In this document: one piece after another, positions 42,001-52,749 of the stretch
How positions within the stretch are numbered: the stretch's first letter is position 1
Layout: each line of letters starts with the position of its first letter
The notes under the pieces: generated by a model
The model's database searches: none
Told to the model about the DNA's origin: nothing
Seen by the model: the letters and a program-made list of their open reading frames with translations, nothing else
Program-made: the position numbers and the translations under genes
Assembly: GCA_949710005.1 (NCBI GenBank)
Contig: OX453286.1
Location: 26,610,014 to 26,674,013 of the forward strand
Length of the DNA: 64,000 nucleotides
Direction of reading: 5' to 3'
From: Ricordea florida
Lineage: Eukaryota > Cnidaria > Anthozoa > Corallimorpharia > Ricordeidae

Positions 42001-42479
42001 TTATCCTCTCTTACTGACAGTTACTCTTTCCTTTCTCAAAAGATCCCCGGAACGACGACTAGTTTTTCTGTTTTTTTTTTTTCTTCACGTCTTTCTATCA
42101 GCATAGTTGAATATTTAAACTTTAAAGCACTAACGCAAATGCGATTTACCATGAGAAAAACGATCAGGCTGTAAAGGGATTCGATTCCTTTGCCAAATAG
42201 AAAACCGTTGCGATGCAAAACCAGCAGGTTAAGCTAATCAGGCATCCACGTTGGATTATAAATGCCCAAGAATGTTATTAATCATTGAGGATATAAAGTA
42301 AATTATACATTCTCACGGGTAAAGGAAATATAGTTGAAAATTTCAACTTTTTCTCGCAGATTTTACGCACCAAAACCAGAACAGGAATAATTCCAGTACG
42401 AGGTCTTCTGTGTTCCTACAAATGTTTTAACTCTGAGGGGCATGACTACTTTGGTATCGCTTACGTGGGGGATACGTGA
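39081..42479 (+). CDS. Leucine-rich repeat protein with C-terminal four-cysteine module (LRRC28/LRRC58-like)
   Basis: Ten exons (39081-39257, 39653-39779, 40120-40192, 40720-40836, 40921-40999, 41246-41317, 41428-41529, 41684-41724, 41820-41958, 42360-42479) close in phase and give 348 residues. About nine LRRs of the type LxxLxLxxNxLxxLP fill residues 15-235 (for example LESLNLGNNKLEDLP and LTELHLADNQIKSLP). The tail has paired cysteines: CAVCGQSFLNTWLECVHFVD and, 20 residues on, VRGLLCSYKCF. This arrangement, probably zinc-binding, resembles the ends of LRRC58 and LRRC28. The exact ortholog is not certain, so no symbol is given. No signal peptide or membrane segment is seen, so it is likely intracellular. 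Exon 6 has a duplicated acceptor region (41165-41285); only the downstream copy keeps the frame. Confidence 0.9.
40250..40560. repeat. Compound inverted repeat in LRR gene intron 3
   Basis: TTCCACTTGGTAGAAATCTC near 40257 is matched by TTCCACTTGGCTG near 40545 as a direct repeat. TCTCATGTATAT (about 40273) pairs inversely with ATATACATGAGA (about 40524). A second inner palindrome uses CAATTTTATTTTCCTTTG and its complement near 40345. It is probably nested or composite MITE sequence. Confidence 0.65.
41165..41285 (+). repeat. 60-bp tandem duplication across a splice acceptor
   Basis: Two identical 60-bp copies (41165-41224 and 41225-41284) each contain the acceptor TCTGTTAACAG and the first 39 bp of exon 6. 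Splicing to the first copy would read GLSKCTQLRVLDVFVGIC then stop. The second copy maintains the LRR. Confidence 0.97.
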
Positions 42480-43028
42480 CTGGGCATAGCTGTTCACATG
42501 GCATTATCTGTTGTGCGATTCAGCGATCACCCCCTTAACAGTCGCCTTTCACCGACTTGAAGAACATTTTCCAATGGCACTGTAGTACGTCATTTGAGGA
42601 TTTGAGCGGTTGCCAGAAACTTCATATCTGTCGACCATTTTAGAGAATGACAGCATAATGGAGCGCTTAGCATTAAGCCTTTCGGTATAAAGGTCATAGT
42701 TGCACTTGGCCGCAAATTTTAGCGGGAAAAATTTAAGTACTTTTGACACGCCCCTACAGACTTAAGACCGCGTGGTCCCAGTTTAAAAGCAGGGCCCGTT
42801 TAACTACCATGACTGGTTTCGTTCAACTGATCCTACCGAGGTGCACGTCTTGAAAGACCCTATCATTTGTGTGTTCTACAAATGAATTAGAGTAATTTAT
42901 GTTCTTTGCCGAACGTTTAATAGTGCTGTATTTTTGTAAACCGTGTAGTATGTAAGTAAACGTTTTGATACTACAAATGTTCTATAGGAACTAAGACAAG
43001 TCTGAATAGCGGTAAACACCCTGTTCCC
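42480..43028. other. Spacer between LRR gene and GPCR remnant
   Basis: No ORF or repeat is supported. It presumably contains the LRR gene's 3' UTR. Confidence 0.5.
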
Positions 43029-43985
43029 TCATTCTTCAGATCTATACAGAGTATCCTTAACTGCTTGACGAATAAAAGCGATTTTCCAACAATAAAAAGC
43101 TGGATTTAGAAGAGGATTCATAAAAAGGACGGTGTGCGCGATATTGAAAGCTGCCCTGAAGCGATCATCGCTCCTTCTAACCACGACTAAGAAAATGTTA
43201 ACAATGAGATACGGCAAGTAACAGATCATTATTAAAACCACCAGGAATATCACAGAACGAATGGATGACTTGTACTTGATAATGTTTGTCAATGACTCTT
43301 CTCGAGTTCCAGACTGGTGTTTACGGATCAAATAAAAGAAGCATGACGAAAGCGGTTGTAGCAACGGGCAAACTCAACAACATCAGAAGAATAATGCACT
43401 TAAGGAAACTCATTGGGTAAAAAAAAGAGGAACCGGGTGCTAAAATATACACTTAATGTATGGCTAACGCTCGAAACGTCAGCACCCCCCACCTTTTTCC
43501 TCATGGTACAAGTTACTTTATCAACTTGCTTGATTGTTCCAATTTCTTGTATTTTTAATTTAGTCTGATCACGTGCTGTTATACTCGCAGTGCGGGTAAC
43601 AACTGCGCAATTGTATCCCAGTCGGGATTTGAATTTTATCACTGTGAGGGGCACGTACCCAAGAATCAACTAATCACAGTGCTCGTACACATCAACTAGG
43701 CATACAACAATGCCAGTTGACCACAAAATTACTATAACAAGAGAAATAGCAACAACAGTGCGATAGCGGATAGTCAATCGATACTTATTGCAGTAAGCGT
43801 TGTTAATGATACCACCGAGTGTTGTTGCTAACGTTTTGCTGACCATTGAGGCGATGCAGTAAATCGGTTTATTCCCGGTAAAGCGGCGATCTTGTGCGCA
43901 ACAAAGACTGGTTGAACGGTAACGCCTACGCCCAGATCAGTCAACGCTAGGTTGCTAAGCAGAATCATTGGACGATGTGTAAAGT
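43029..43985 (-). pseudogene. Class-A (rhodopsin-like) GPCR remnant, frameshifted and interrupted
   Basis: Fragments of a seven-transmembrane receptor follow one another in several frames. TM2 (RPMILLSNLALTDLGVGVTV) is near 43965-43900. TM3-TM4 (YCIASMVSKTLATT; VVAISLVIVILWSTGIVVCL) is in another frame at 43865-43685. TM5 (CIILLMLLSLPVATTAFVML) is near 43400-43340. ICL3, TM6 and TM7 (VVLIMICYLPYLIVNIFLVV, then NPLLNPAFYC) occupy 43330-43029 and end in stop. The segment 43437-43680 looks inserted and contains a dispersed repeat. The usual (D/E)RY at the end of TM3 is not seen. The intronless structure fits cnidarian GPCR expansions. Ligand class cannot be judged. Frameshifts make a functional receptor unlikely. 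Confidence 0.82.
43437..43680 (-). repeat. Dispersed repeat inside the GPCR remnant
   Basis: On the minus strand it contains GGTGCTGACGTTTCGAGCG followed by TTAGCC. The same core, with about 50 bp of similar flank ('gttgattaagtaagttatacc'), is at 53500-53600. The class of the element is not determined. Confidence 0.6.
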
Positions 43986-44251
43986 TGCGATTTTTTCTGA
44001 ATTGCCAGTATCACGAATACATTTAGGATGCTTCCAGGCACTGAATAGAACAGAACAGAGCTGCTTCGATAAACCAAGTAAAACAGTTCAGCCGCAGTTC
44101 ACATTTTACTCGACAGAACGTGTAATATATAAGTTTTTACTTCTTTTCCAACACACGGCTTACGACAATACAATTTTCTTAATTTGGAACTTCAGCTTGA
44201 ATCTTAGAGGAAAATTTATACGAAGGATGAAAAGGTGCGAGCCCCTTAAGA

Positions 44252-46173
44252 TTAAATCGGACAGTTTTTAGATGAACTTAGAGTGAGTGGCATCTTCGGC
44301 CTGGAATTCCACTTGTCGACTTTGGTAAACGGATTAGAGGGGTGAGTGGTAGTGACAAGCCTGCTTAGGGGTCCCCTGTGGGCAAAGTCCTTCCTCACAT
44401 ATTCCTTTGATGGATATGATCTAAGAAAGAACAATGAATCAACAGTTAAAATGAAGAAATGGTGAACGTGCAGCGTACAACCATCAAGTTATGGACGCAC
44501 GCGGGTTGTTGCTTAGCACGAAAGAAGCGTAGGAGGTGCTCGAGGCACAGCTGAAGGAATCTAGCTTCTTCAGTGCTTAGCAAACCTCCCAAGTGCGTCC
44601 ATAACTCGATGGCTGCACAGCTGCTGCGTTTACCATTTCCTTTATAGCATAAGACTTACAATCTGACGTCAGCAACCTATGGGCAAATGGGTCACGCGTA
44701 TTAGCCAATCATAGCGCGCGCTTTCCAAAAGCTATTTTATAATTTCATTTTCAGTACCCTTCTTTTATCTTCTTTCAATCTGAAAACACTCAGTGACAAC
44801 GGATTTTCTGGGATAGATTTCTAAGTATCTGAATACCGATTGTGTTTTCCTCTTGGCCATTAGTTCGTGAGCGTGTGTGTTTTTGAATACTGTTAAAGGC
44901 CTTAAACTGAGATAAATGTGGGTTTACCGCCATATTCATCTCTGACGTCTCTTGTCTGCGAGCAATACACCTGCCCTGCGGCTACCAATGAGAAGCCAAT
45001 GATCAGCCATCTTGTAGGCCATATTTGGTGTCTGCGCACGTGTTTTCATATTCGAGCTGCGTATGCATGGTTTCAGGAGTTCTCCACCTATGCACAATCG
45101 ATTACCGTATACTTTGCTATACCATAATGAATTAACATATATGAAGTAGTTAATGCAACATACCTGTATGTTAACTTTGAAAAATTTACAAACACTTCAT
45201 CCCAGGTTCCTTGAGGAGCTCTGGGCTCTACCGGGTATCGGGAGACGTAGCCTCCATAGCCAGGGGTAGGCCTGGTGCTGAGGAACAACAAGAAAAGAAA
45301 ACACGATAAGAAGAATCAAATACTTTGCAGCACTGTCCAAATATGACCATGGTGCACTCTCATCTGGTTGTCATTGATACATAGGTTTATTTTAAACTCA
45401 CAATATTATCTGCTTGCTTTTTTCTCTGCTTTCCATATTTGGCATAACAATGGAAGTCCTCTCTCCGCGAACAGGATCTGACTTGTTAATGTCTTGCAAT
45501 CTAGTTGAGCAAAACACTGTTATCAGAACATGTTGAAACACGTTCACCGCGTCTGGCTTTCCGTGGCAATGATATCATTAACTGATACCAAAACGTGTCG
45601 CTCACCTTCCTGACACTAATGGAAGACAACAAAACACCATATATGTAGCATTTATTACATTGACAGCGGATCACATCACGCCAATCCTCCGCAAGCTTCA
45701 CTGGCTGCCCGTGCGCAAGAGTTTCATTTTTAAGATTTTACTTTTTACTTTCAAAATTTTAAACGGTTTAGCACCCTGTTACTTGGCAGAACTTATTAAT
45801 CTTCGTCAACCGATAAGGTGTCTTCGTTCAAATACTGATCACCTGCGGCTGCACATATCGGTGTTTAGGACAAAGACCTACAGGGGACGCGCTTTTTCAT
45901 CTTGTGCGCCAGCACTGTGGAATAGCCTCCCACTTGATGTGAGAAGTGCCCCATCAATGAATACGTTTAAAACTGAGCTTAAAACGTTTTTGTTGATGAT
46001 CTTTAGTATTTTTTTTATAATGAATTATAATAACTTATGATGAATTTTAGAATTTTATCATCCATTGTAAATTGATATATTCTCCTTATATTGGTTTCGT
46101 TATCGTTTTTCTCATTTTTATTCTGTAAGAGCATTGAGATTTTTTAATGTAATGCGCTAGAAATAAATTATTA

Positions 46174-46214
<41 letters not shown>

Positions 46215-48266
46215 GACGGACAATGGAGAGGAATAGATTATCATACATTTTTCTGTCCATAAGAACATCATTAAACTACCCTTTCACCGCTTTTACAAAC
46301 AAATCCCAGCAGTAATACTAGTATAATGGTCTTACTTCCACGAGTCTCCTAAAGTGTGCGAACGAGTTATCAGAAGGTCGTAGGTTTGACTCCTGTTGGG
46401 AAAACTCGGATTTGATTTTTCCGCGTTTGCCTGTGACAGTGACGAAGAGTACATCTTTCACAAGATCATTCCTGTTTCAACATTATGTTTGGTGTCAAAG
46501 TTCATTCCATGTTTTACAGTGGAGTCTGGACTCTACAAGATCATTATTTCAAAGTTTCACGTTCTTATTAATGATCCTTTTAAGCCACATAGACTTACTA
46601 AAAACTATACTATTCCATGTTATCGAATAAAGAGTCGTGCTGATAGACGAGGAGCGATGAGGGTCTGGAACTCGTCGACAGCCGGGTACGTTCCTTTGGT
46701 ATGATCCGGATCTGGATTTGTGATCCGAGATCACATGGATCATGGCGCATCAAAGAAACCGATGAACCACACTGGACAAGGATTCATCGGTTCCTTTCAT
46801 ACGCCGTGATCCGTGTGATCTCGAATCAAAAATTCAGATCCGGATCATACCAAAGGCACGCACCCTAAGAAGACAATAATTCACGGTAAACAGATCCGCT
46901 GGACCTATTACCGTGGAATTAAAAGTAAGTGCCAAGTTTCATTAGATCCAGCTGGGATGTTCTTACCTGGATGAGGTGGGCGGGGTGATAGGAATCAGCT
47001 GGTCAGACTCGTATTCATTGAACTGGTTGGGTCTGGTTTGGAACTGATCCCATTCACATGCGACTTCCTGCCATATCCCGGGCTCACGCTCCTGACGGAC
47101 GGCTCGGTATCTCACTAAATCAGCATTCTTTTCATGTTCGATTGAACTTTCACTCTTAACAAAATATAAGGACATTTGAAAACCTTTCAAATAAGTGTTT
47201 TTTAAAGCCTCTCCAAACAGTTATTGTGTAAAGGTTGCAGTTGGGAATGATAGCCTTTGCCTATTTAGGAACACATAACCAAAATTGGGATAATTGATTT
47301 CATCTAGCACTGTTGAGGCCCTGTTCGGGGGGGGGGGGGGTAGTCATCCCTTATCCCTAAAATTACCGAGACCGTTATCCCCAAAATTACTTATCTTTGG
47401 AATATTTGACAATTGGTGGCAATTTTAAAGTGAAAAGCGACCGGTTACTGTTCTTTGCCGGTCGTCGGTGATGCAATTCCTCGGCAAAAGTGGCCAAACG
47501 TGTGACAATCCGACGTGAAAATCAGTAAAACCAGTCGCGAGTACAATCCTGCGGCTAGTTCTGATTGGTTCAATTTTATTTGCCGTGATCGGTTAAAATA
47601 ATTGCTTTGATCTTGATTACACGGTAGTCAAATGAAAGACCCTCTATTGTAAAAAAAAAAAATAATTAACTCGAAAGCTCTTAAGGTTCTTAAGCCCGCG
47701 ACGATTATTAGATCACTAAACTAATCATAGCACAGCTATTTTCTGGATGAACTTTGAAAATATGCATTACATATGCATGAAAAACTATAACTATAGTTCC
47801 AGACACCTTGAACTGATCTATTAAGCGAGGAAACATAATCACTGATCTTCTATATTCCCTCCAATAGTTATCCACTTAAAAAACATAACAATCCTGTTTT
47901 CCCTAACAGTATTTAATATACATCGATCTTTACAGATACCTCTGTTGCCATTCCATTCCGCTCGTATTCTCTTTCGTTCCCTTTCATCTTGTATTGAATT
48001 GGAGGGAGAATAGTCCCCTCCTTATTTGCGTTTTTATCTTCCATTCCTCTTATTTTTCCCAAACCAAGAGCAGGTGGCCTGCTGATTGGCGATGTCGGTC
48101 TTAGAGGTCCGACAGGCAGATTATACGGGAATGACCTCGGTTGAAGCTTTGGACAGTTCACGACAAATCTTGGTATTGCGTGGTATCTCGTGGGTTTTTC
48201 CATGCGTTGTCTTGGAAAAAGACGCGTCATGATTTCTGCAGACATTCCCTGGGGCTTTTCAGCCAT
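44252..48266 (-). CDS. Probable ciliary/sperm-tail protein (SPMIP/CIMIP-like)
   Basis: Four exons (48266-47940, 47154-46967, 45277-45164, 44420-44252) join in phase to 265 residues. The N-terminus is MAEKPQGMSAEIMTRLF and is followed by a basic, Pro-rich, mostly disordered region. Exon 3 has TPGYGGYVSRYPVEP, a Gly-Tyr-Gly-aromatic motif of a kind common in ciliary microtubule inner proteins. The C-terminal exon has many Pro/Thr/Lys residues (RLVTTTHPSNPFTKVDKWNS). No enzyme domain, signal peptide or membrane helix is seen. SPATA48/SPMIP7 is a possible relative, but I cannot confirm it without alignment. Introns hold a LINE fragment, two MITEs and a microsatellite. Confidence 0.75.
44456..44703. 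mobile_element. MITE family 2 (palindromic), copy 2
   Basis: The palindrome at about 44456-44645 has arms GTTATGGACGCACGCGGG and CCAAGTGCGTCCATAAC and outer GAAATGGT/ACCATTTC ends. The right shoulder to about 44703 ('ctgacgtcagcaacctatgggcaaatggg') is shared in reverse with 23785-23864. It is intronic in the ciliary-protein gene. Confidence 0.85.
45655..46157 (+). mobile_element. LINE 3' fragment (reverse transcriptase C-terminus)
   Basis: An open frame gives HITPILRKLHWLPVRKSFIF, KILNGLAPCYLAELI and SSCAPALWNSLPLDVRSA, the conserved end of CR1/L2-type non-LTR reverse transcriptases. The upstream RT palm is missing, as expected from 5' truncation. It is followed by AATAAATT and an (ATT)n tail at 46158-46214. 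It is antisense to the host gene. Confidence 0.9.
46158..46214. repeat. (ATT)n microsatellite at LINE 3' end
   Basis: A nearly uninterrupted run of ATT triplets directly follows the LINE fragment, consistent with a LINE 3' tail that expanded. Confidence 0.95.
46684..46865. mobile_element. Foldback MITE in ciliary-protein intron
   Basis: The terminal inverted repeats GGGTACGTTCCTTTGG (46684) and CCAAAGGCACGCACCC (ending 46865) continue into TATGATCCGGATCTG and its complement. Inner arms containing GATCACATGGATCA pair with TGATCCGTGTGATC. No clear target duplication is seen. Confidence 0.88.
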
Positions 48267-48676
48267 GATAAATTCACACGGTTTTGTCCTCAATATGATG
48301 ACGTCTCTATCAGAACTCACGTACACAAAGGACTTTCCGCGCGCGCCTTACGTCACATCAAGCAGAATCGTCAGCATTCCCGCCACCCTCGTGCGCGTGC
48401 AGCTAGTTAATGTTTTGAAACCAAGTTACAAGTTATTGGTGAATAAAACAAGCTTCGTTGGCGTTATAAAGACTCGTTAATTAAAATTCATGTCATAATT
48501 AATCAACAAGGGACACTTGCTCAACCCCTTTAATTTTTTTTTGGTAGCAACAGGGTTTTGTCCCTTCTACCACTGTCGCCTTAGTGCGCATATGTGTCGC
48601 TTTAACATACCCTCACTACATTTTGACGTTGTCATTTCAAGCCACATCCCACAACTCTACCACTTTTCATCACCTT

Positions 48677-49760
48677 TTATTTCTTACCTTGTTATTTACA
48701 ATAGAGAGCAAGCGCATTATAACACAACAGATATCGCAATGGAACTGAGGGGGAGCAAGAGGGAGAACAAAAGGAGGGGGGTCTGAGATGGAGTAATAAA
48801 CTGATATCTCGTTTGAACGACCTTAAGGACTCCGCGCACCTAACCTCATAAGAAAGGCGATTCCAAAGTGTGGCGCCACTATAGCTAAAACTATTTTTAA
48901 AATAATTTGTGCGTGGCAACCTAACATTAAGTTTGTTCTCGGAGTCCCTCAAGTTGTAGCTTATATTTCGATCAGAAAATTTCGATATTAAATAGTCCGG
49001 AGCTAACCCATGCAGGCATTTGAATACCATGATAGCCCTTTGTATGTTTCGCTGGCGGTCGAGATTTTTCCACCCCAAAATTTCCAGCAATTGGCCAGCA
49101 TGAACGTCATAATTAGAGAAAGTTAAAACACGGGCTGCTCTATTCTGCAATTTTTGCAGCTTGTCTTTTAAAGTAACCCCACAGGTTCCCCAAACAGAAC
49201 TACAGTAGTCAAAGTGAGGTTGTATTAAAACTTGGTATATAAGATGTAAGGTCGCCGTAGGAACCAGGTGCCTAACACGTTTCATGGCACCGATTCCAGA
49301 AGCGATCTTTTTAGTTAGTTTTTCAATGTGGTTATTCCAGCTGAGTTTGTCATCAATTGTTATTCCAAGTGATTTCGTACTTGCAACCTGTTTCACCCGA
49401 GTACCGTTCATTAAGAGTGAGGGGGAAACAGCAATGGTATTTAGCCTTTGGCCAGATCCTATCAGCATGAATTCTGTTTTGGTCATATTTAGAGTAAGTT
49501 TGTTCGCGTTTAACCAAGTATGCACGTTCAATAGGTCCTCACTAAGACATGATTCAATGCTACCTACATTATTATCTGCATATGTCAAATGCGTATCATC
49601 GGCGTACATCCTCGGTTCACAATGTGACAAACAATTTGGAAGGTCATTTATATATAATAAGAATAAGAGTGGACCGAGGATGGTCCCCTGAGGGACACCA
49701 CACGAGAGAGAGGTCATAAGAGAATATAAGGACTGCCTTGCCAATAACTTCTCATCTCTC
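48677..49760 (-). mobile_element. 5'-truncated LINE with reverse transcriptase ORF (350 codons open)
   Basis: The minus-strand ORF 49744-48692 carries RT palm motifs PQGTILGPLLFLLYINDLP and YADDT (catalytic Asp pair). It continues through STKSLGITIDDKLSWNNHI, YCSSVWG, LQNRAARVLTF and TLWNRLSYEVR to a stop. This is the 3' half of a CR1/L2/Rex-like non-LTR retrotransposon; endonuclease and N-terminal RT parts are absent. The frame is fully open, so the insertion may be recent. The Met at 49744 is only the first in-frame ATG, not a true start. The 3' boundary is set near 48677, where another dispersed repeat begins. Confidence 0.93.
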
Positions 49761-50634
49761 GCCCCACTCTCTTTCCTTTCGACTTTGTGTGCATGCCAAG
49801 TTAAAACTGCACAAATGGAATTCAGTAGAAGTCATTTTTGGAGAAAGGGAACAATGCTACAAAGGGGTCTTATGGAGTCAAAAGTGATAACTAAGGAACA
49901 GTCATAAGCTTACTAGCGATTTACAAATTAGAAATCCCCAAAACTATTATAAATGATTACCAAAGAACTAACAAGGTCAAAAAACAATAAGTGTTTACAG
50001 ATTTAATTAACCTGTTGTTATCTTTACCACAGAACTGTTTGATTAAGCTGTGCTTAATGAGAATCTTCCTTCAAAGTTGGTTACTCTGTCAGTTACTTGG
50101 GAACCACATTCTCACAACACTCTCACATTCTTTAAAGCACTTTCTCTTCACCCACTTAGTAATAAGGGATGAAATGAAGAAACGACTGTCCCTTTATTTT
50201 ATACAGTTTCCCAGCAAAAAGTCAGTCCTGGGAATCAATGGAATGGACTTTATAACATACTTGCTAAACAAAGAGATCACTAGCTAGAATAAATTTAGGA
50301 ATGAGATGCATATTAGTGTTGGACTAAACACAGAGATCATTACAGTACTTTGAAAACATCAACTTTTCTGACAGCTGTATCCTGTATCTAGGTCAGCACA
50401 CTAACAATGAAACTTGATGGAAAGAAAATGATCAATACTTGAGCTGGAATGATCTGGAAAAGTGCCAAGCAAAAATTCAAAAGGAAACACACTGGGAAAA
50501 CACATGGCGAAGGCTGAAAAATCTCAAGTAACTTGACAACTGTCCACATGGAAATGACTGGATCTTTGATATTTGTATTGCACAAGATCATCCATGTTTG
50601 AACTTTTTTACAGTAGCTGCTGGTTTGAATGAGT

Positions 50635-51811
50635 TTAATCTTTACCATCAGCCCATTCTACCATTTCTTTGTACCACTCTTCTTCCCAAGGTAACATGTG
50701 AAGCACCTGTTAAGTGACATTAATAGATATGGTTACTATAATGCGTAAATAGGGTGTAGTGTGTAAATACTGGTAGCTGCATCGTTTTAATATATTGTTC
50801 ACAGTATTCTCATTCACTGGATAACACAATGACGTCCTCAGAGCACTACTTGGTTGATTGCATAGAACAAGTACCATTGAGGGGAATGTTCTAGAATATC
50901 AGCAGTTCTTTACTGGTGATCATTCTCTTAGATTCTTCACATCTATTTCCGCACTATGTCTTGGGATAAATAGCAGAAACTGACTGCTGATTACTCTTGG
51001 AGCTCAACGGTTTAATTGGACATTGCTTAAGGTCACCTGCCAAAACCAACAGCCAACAGCTTCTGTTCCACTAGTCAGAACAACAGTAAACAAAGTTTCA
51101 TAAGTTTCAAGGCCTTAGTGTGGTTTAATAAACATAAACAGTCCAACCAGAAGCTTTGTTTTACAATGTCCAATAGTTCTTAATACTTTTTATATTAGAA
51201 GGGCCCTAGAATTCTTACATGTGGCGCTGGAGGCATGTTCCTTTCCCACTTGGAACCACCAGGACTTGTAGGATCTACACAAAGGACAAATGCGGTCAGT
51301 ATTTAGTATAATCTGGCTGGTCTATGAAACAGATTACGTACGATGTACTTGCTAATTTCAAAGATACGTTTCTTGAGTTAAATGCAGTAGTCGCAGTTAC
51401 GAGATGAGATTATAGAACAGTATTTAGTGCGGTCAGTATTTAGTATAATCTGGCTGGTCTATGAAACAGATTACGTACGATGTACTTGCTAATTTCAAAG
51501 ATACGTTTCTTGAGTTAAATGCAGTAGTCGCAGTTACGAGATGAGATTATAGAACACTCACGGATATAAGGATAAGGGTGCTTCTTGTTTTCAAATTCAA
51601 TCTCTGCACTTCGCATAATCTCGAATATCTTCCTCTGGTCTGTCTCGTGTTTGTGGTCATCAAACCTCTCTCGCAACTCCAAAGCGTGTTGTCTCCATAA
51701 CTGTCTATCCACAACCCAAGAGAGGAGATGTTTGAGGCTATTTCGATACAAACGCATCACCCGTTGTTGGTGCGTTATTCCTTTCGCTAGGTGAGATGCG
51801 ACGTACGCCAT
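50635..51811 (-). CDS. NDUFB9: NADH dehydrogenase [ubiquinone] 1 beta subcomplex subunit 9 (LYR protein)
   Basis: This is an accessory LYR-motif subunit of the complex I membrane arm. Three exons (51811-51562, 51274-51219, 50706-50635) join in phase to 125 residues. The N-terminus MAYVASHLAKGITHQQRVMR leads into LYRNSLKHL, the LYR motif that binds acyl carrier protein. Then come RERFDDHKHETDQRKI and HPYPYIHPTSPGGSKWERN, which match the family. The C-terminus is shorter than in vertebrates (about 179 residues), ending WYKEMVEWADGKD. This is either a lineage trait or a missed last exon. The first intron carries a 137-bp duplication. Confidence 0.93.
51291..51556. repeat. 137-bp tandem duplication in NDUFB9 intron 1
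   Basis: TGCGGTCAGTATTTAGTATA begins at 51291 and again at 51428. The two copies are essentially identical. The second copy runs to about 51556, within a few bases of the exon 1 donor (51560-51561). Identity implies a very recent event or an assembly artefact. Confidence 0.95.
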
Positions 51812-52749
51812 CTTGCCTTTGCGAATAAACTCGTTCCCAGGGCCTGTTGTAACGGTTTTAGGTTAAGAGATAGGTAATGGGTCTGAGGAGGGTCCCAACT
51901 ACAGCGGTTCAAAAAGTTGGAAAGTAACTATTTCAACGGATTAAGGTTTTAAGTTTGAGATGAACGAAAATGGGTGAACAGAATGGACATCCATACATGG
52001 TGGATACCGATATGTGATGTTGGAATTCTAAAATCAGACAATTTCATGTGTGTTTTGAGACACCTTTCTTTACCATGCTACCAAAGCTCTTTTATCCCGT
52101 ACTTGCTTGTTCACAACTATCACAGTTCAATCATTTACTTTAAAAAGAAACAAACAAAAAAGCTTCAATTGTTCATCAATTTATTGAAATTTCATTCATA
52201 TTCACTTTTACCTCATGCACTTAGAATGTATTAAATATTTCAAAAAGCAAACTTCATTATTTCACAATAGATTTGATATTCACTCCTATAAGCTCATGTT
52301 TTGTCCATAAATATTTGGGAGATTAATGAGTACAATGCACTTTCTACATTTAGGGTATCCTCCCTTAAACAACTTAATACCCTTAATGGTGTAAAATGCA
52401 GAGAGGTGCAATTTTCAAATTCATAGTTCTGTGATTCTAAAGAGATAAAAAAATTTAGGATGGTATTTTTCTCAAAGAGGTTTGATTGTACCAGGAATTT
52501 TAACTTACAAATAGCAATTCAAGAAGTTGAGGACTAATTCATTATTAGTATCATATCAAGTAGAATCTAAAAGTTACCAAATCTACAATGAAAGTAAGTT
52601 GGACAGGCTATCAAATCATCTTTCTGAACAAGGGGATCTTAGAAGAAAAACTCCGCAAATCCACTGTTTCTCCTGGTTGCTACTCTGCTTGCAAGGTAAA
52701 CACAGGCCTTATTAGCATACCCTTAGTAATGAGAAGTGCCAAAAGGGCC
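51812..52749. other. Spacer between EF-hand gene and NDUFB9
   Basis: AT-rich sequence with no supported gene. It contains the upstream region of NDUFB9 and the 3' UTR of the EF-hand gene. Confidence 0.5.

Noticed and set aside
43029..43364. Functional short GPCR-like protein
   Set aside because: It holds only TM6-TM7, and the matching upstream transmembrane segments lie in other frames, so a relic is more likely.
46086..46271. Minus-strand ORF with a poly-Asn run
   Set aside because: The asparagines are the translated (ATT)n tail of a LINE fragment.
49284..49691. Plus-strand ORF of 135 codons
   Set aside because: It is antisense to the LINE reverse transcriptase.
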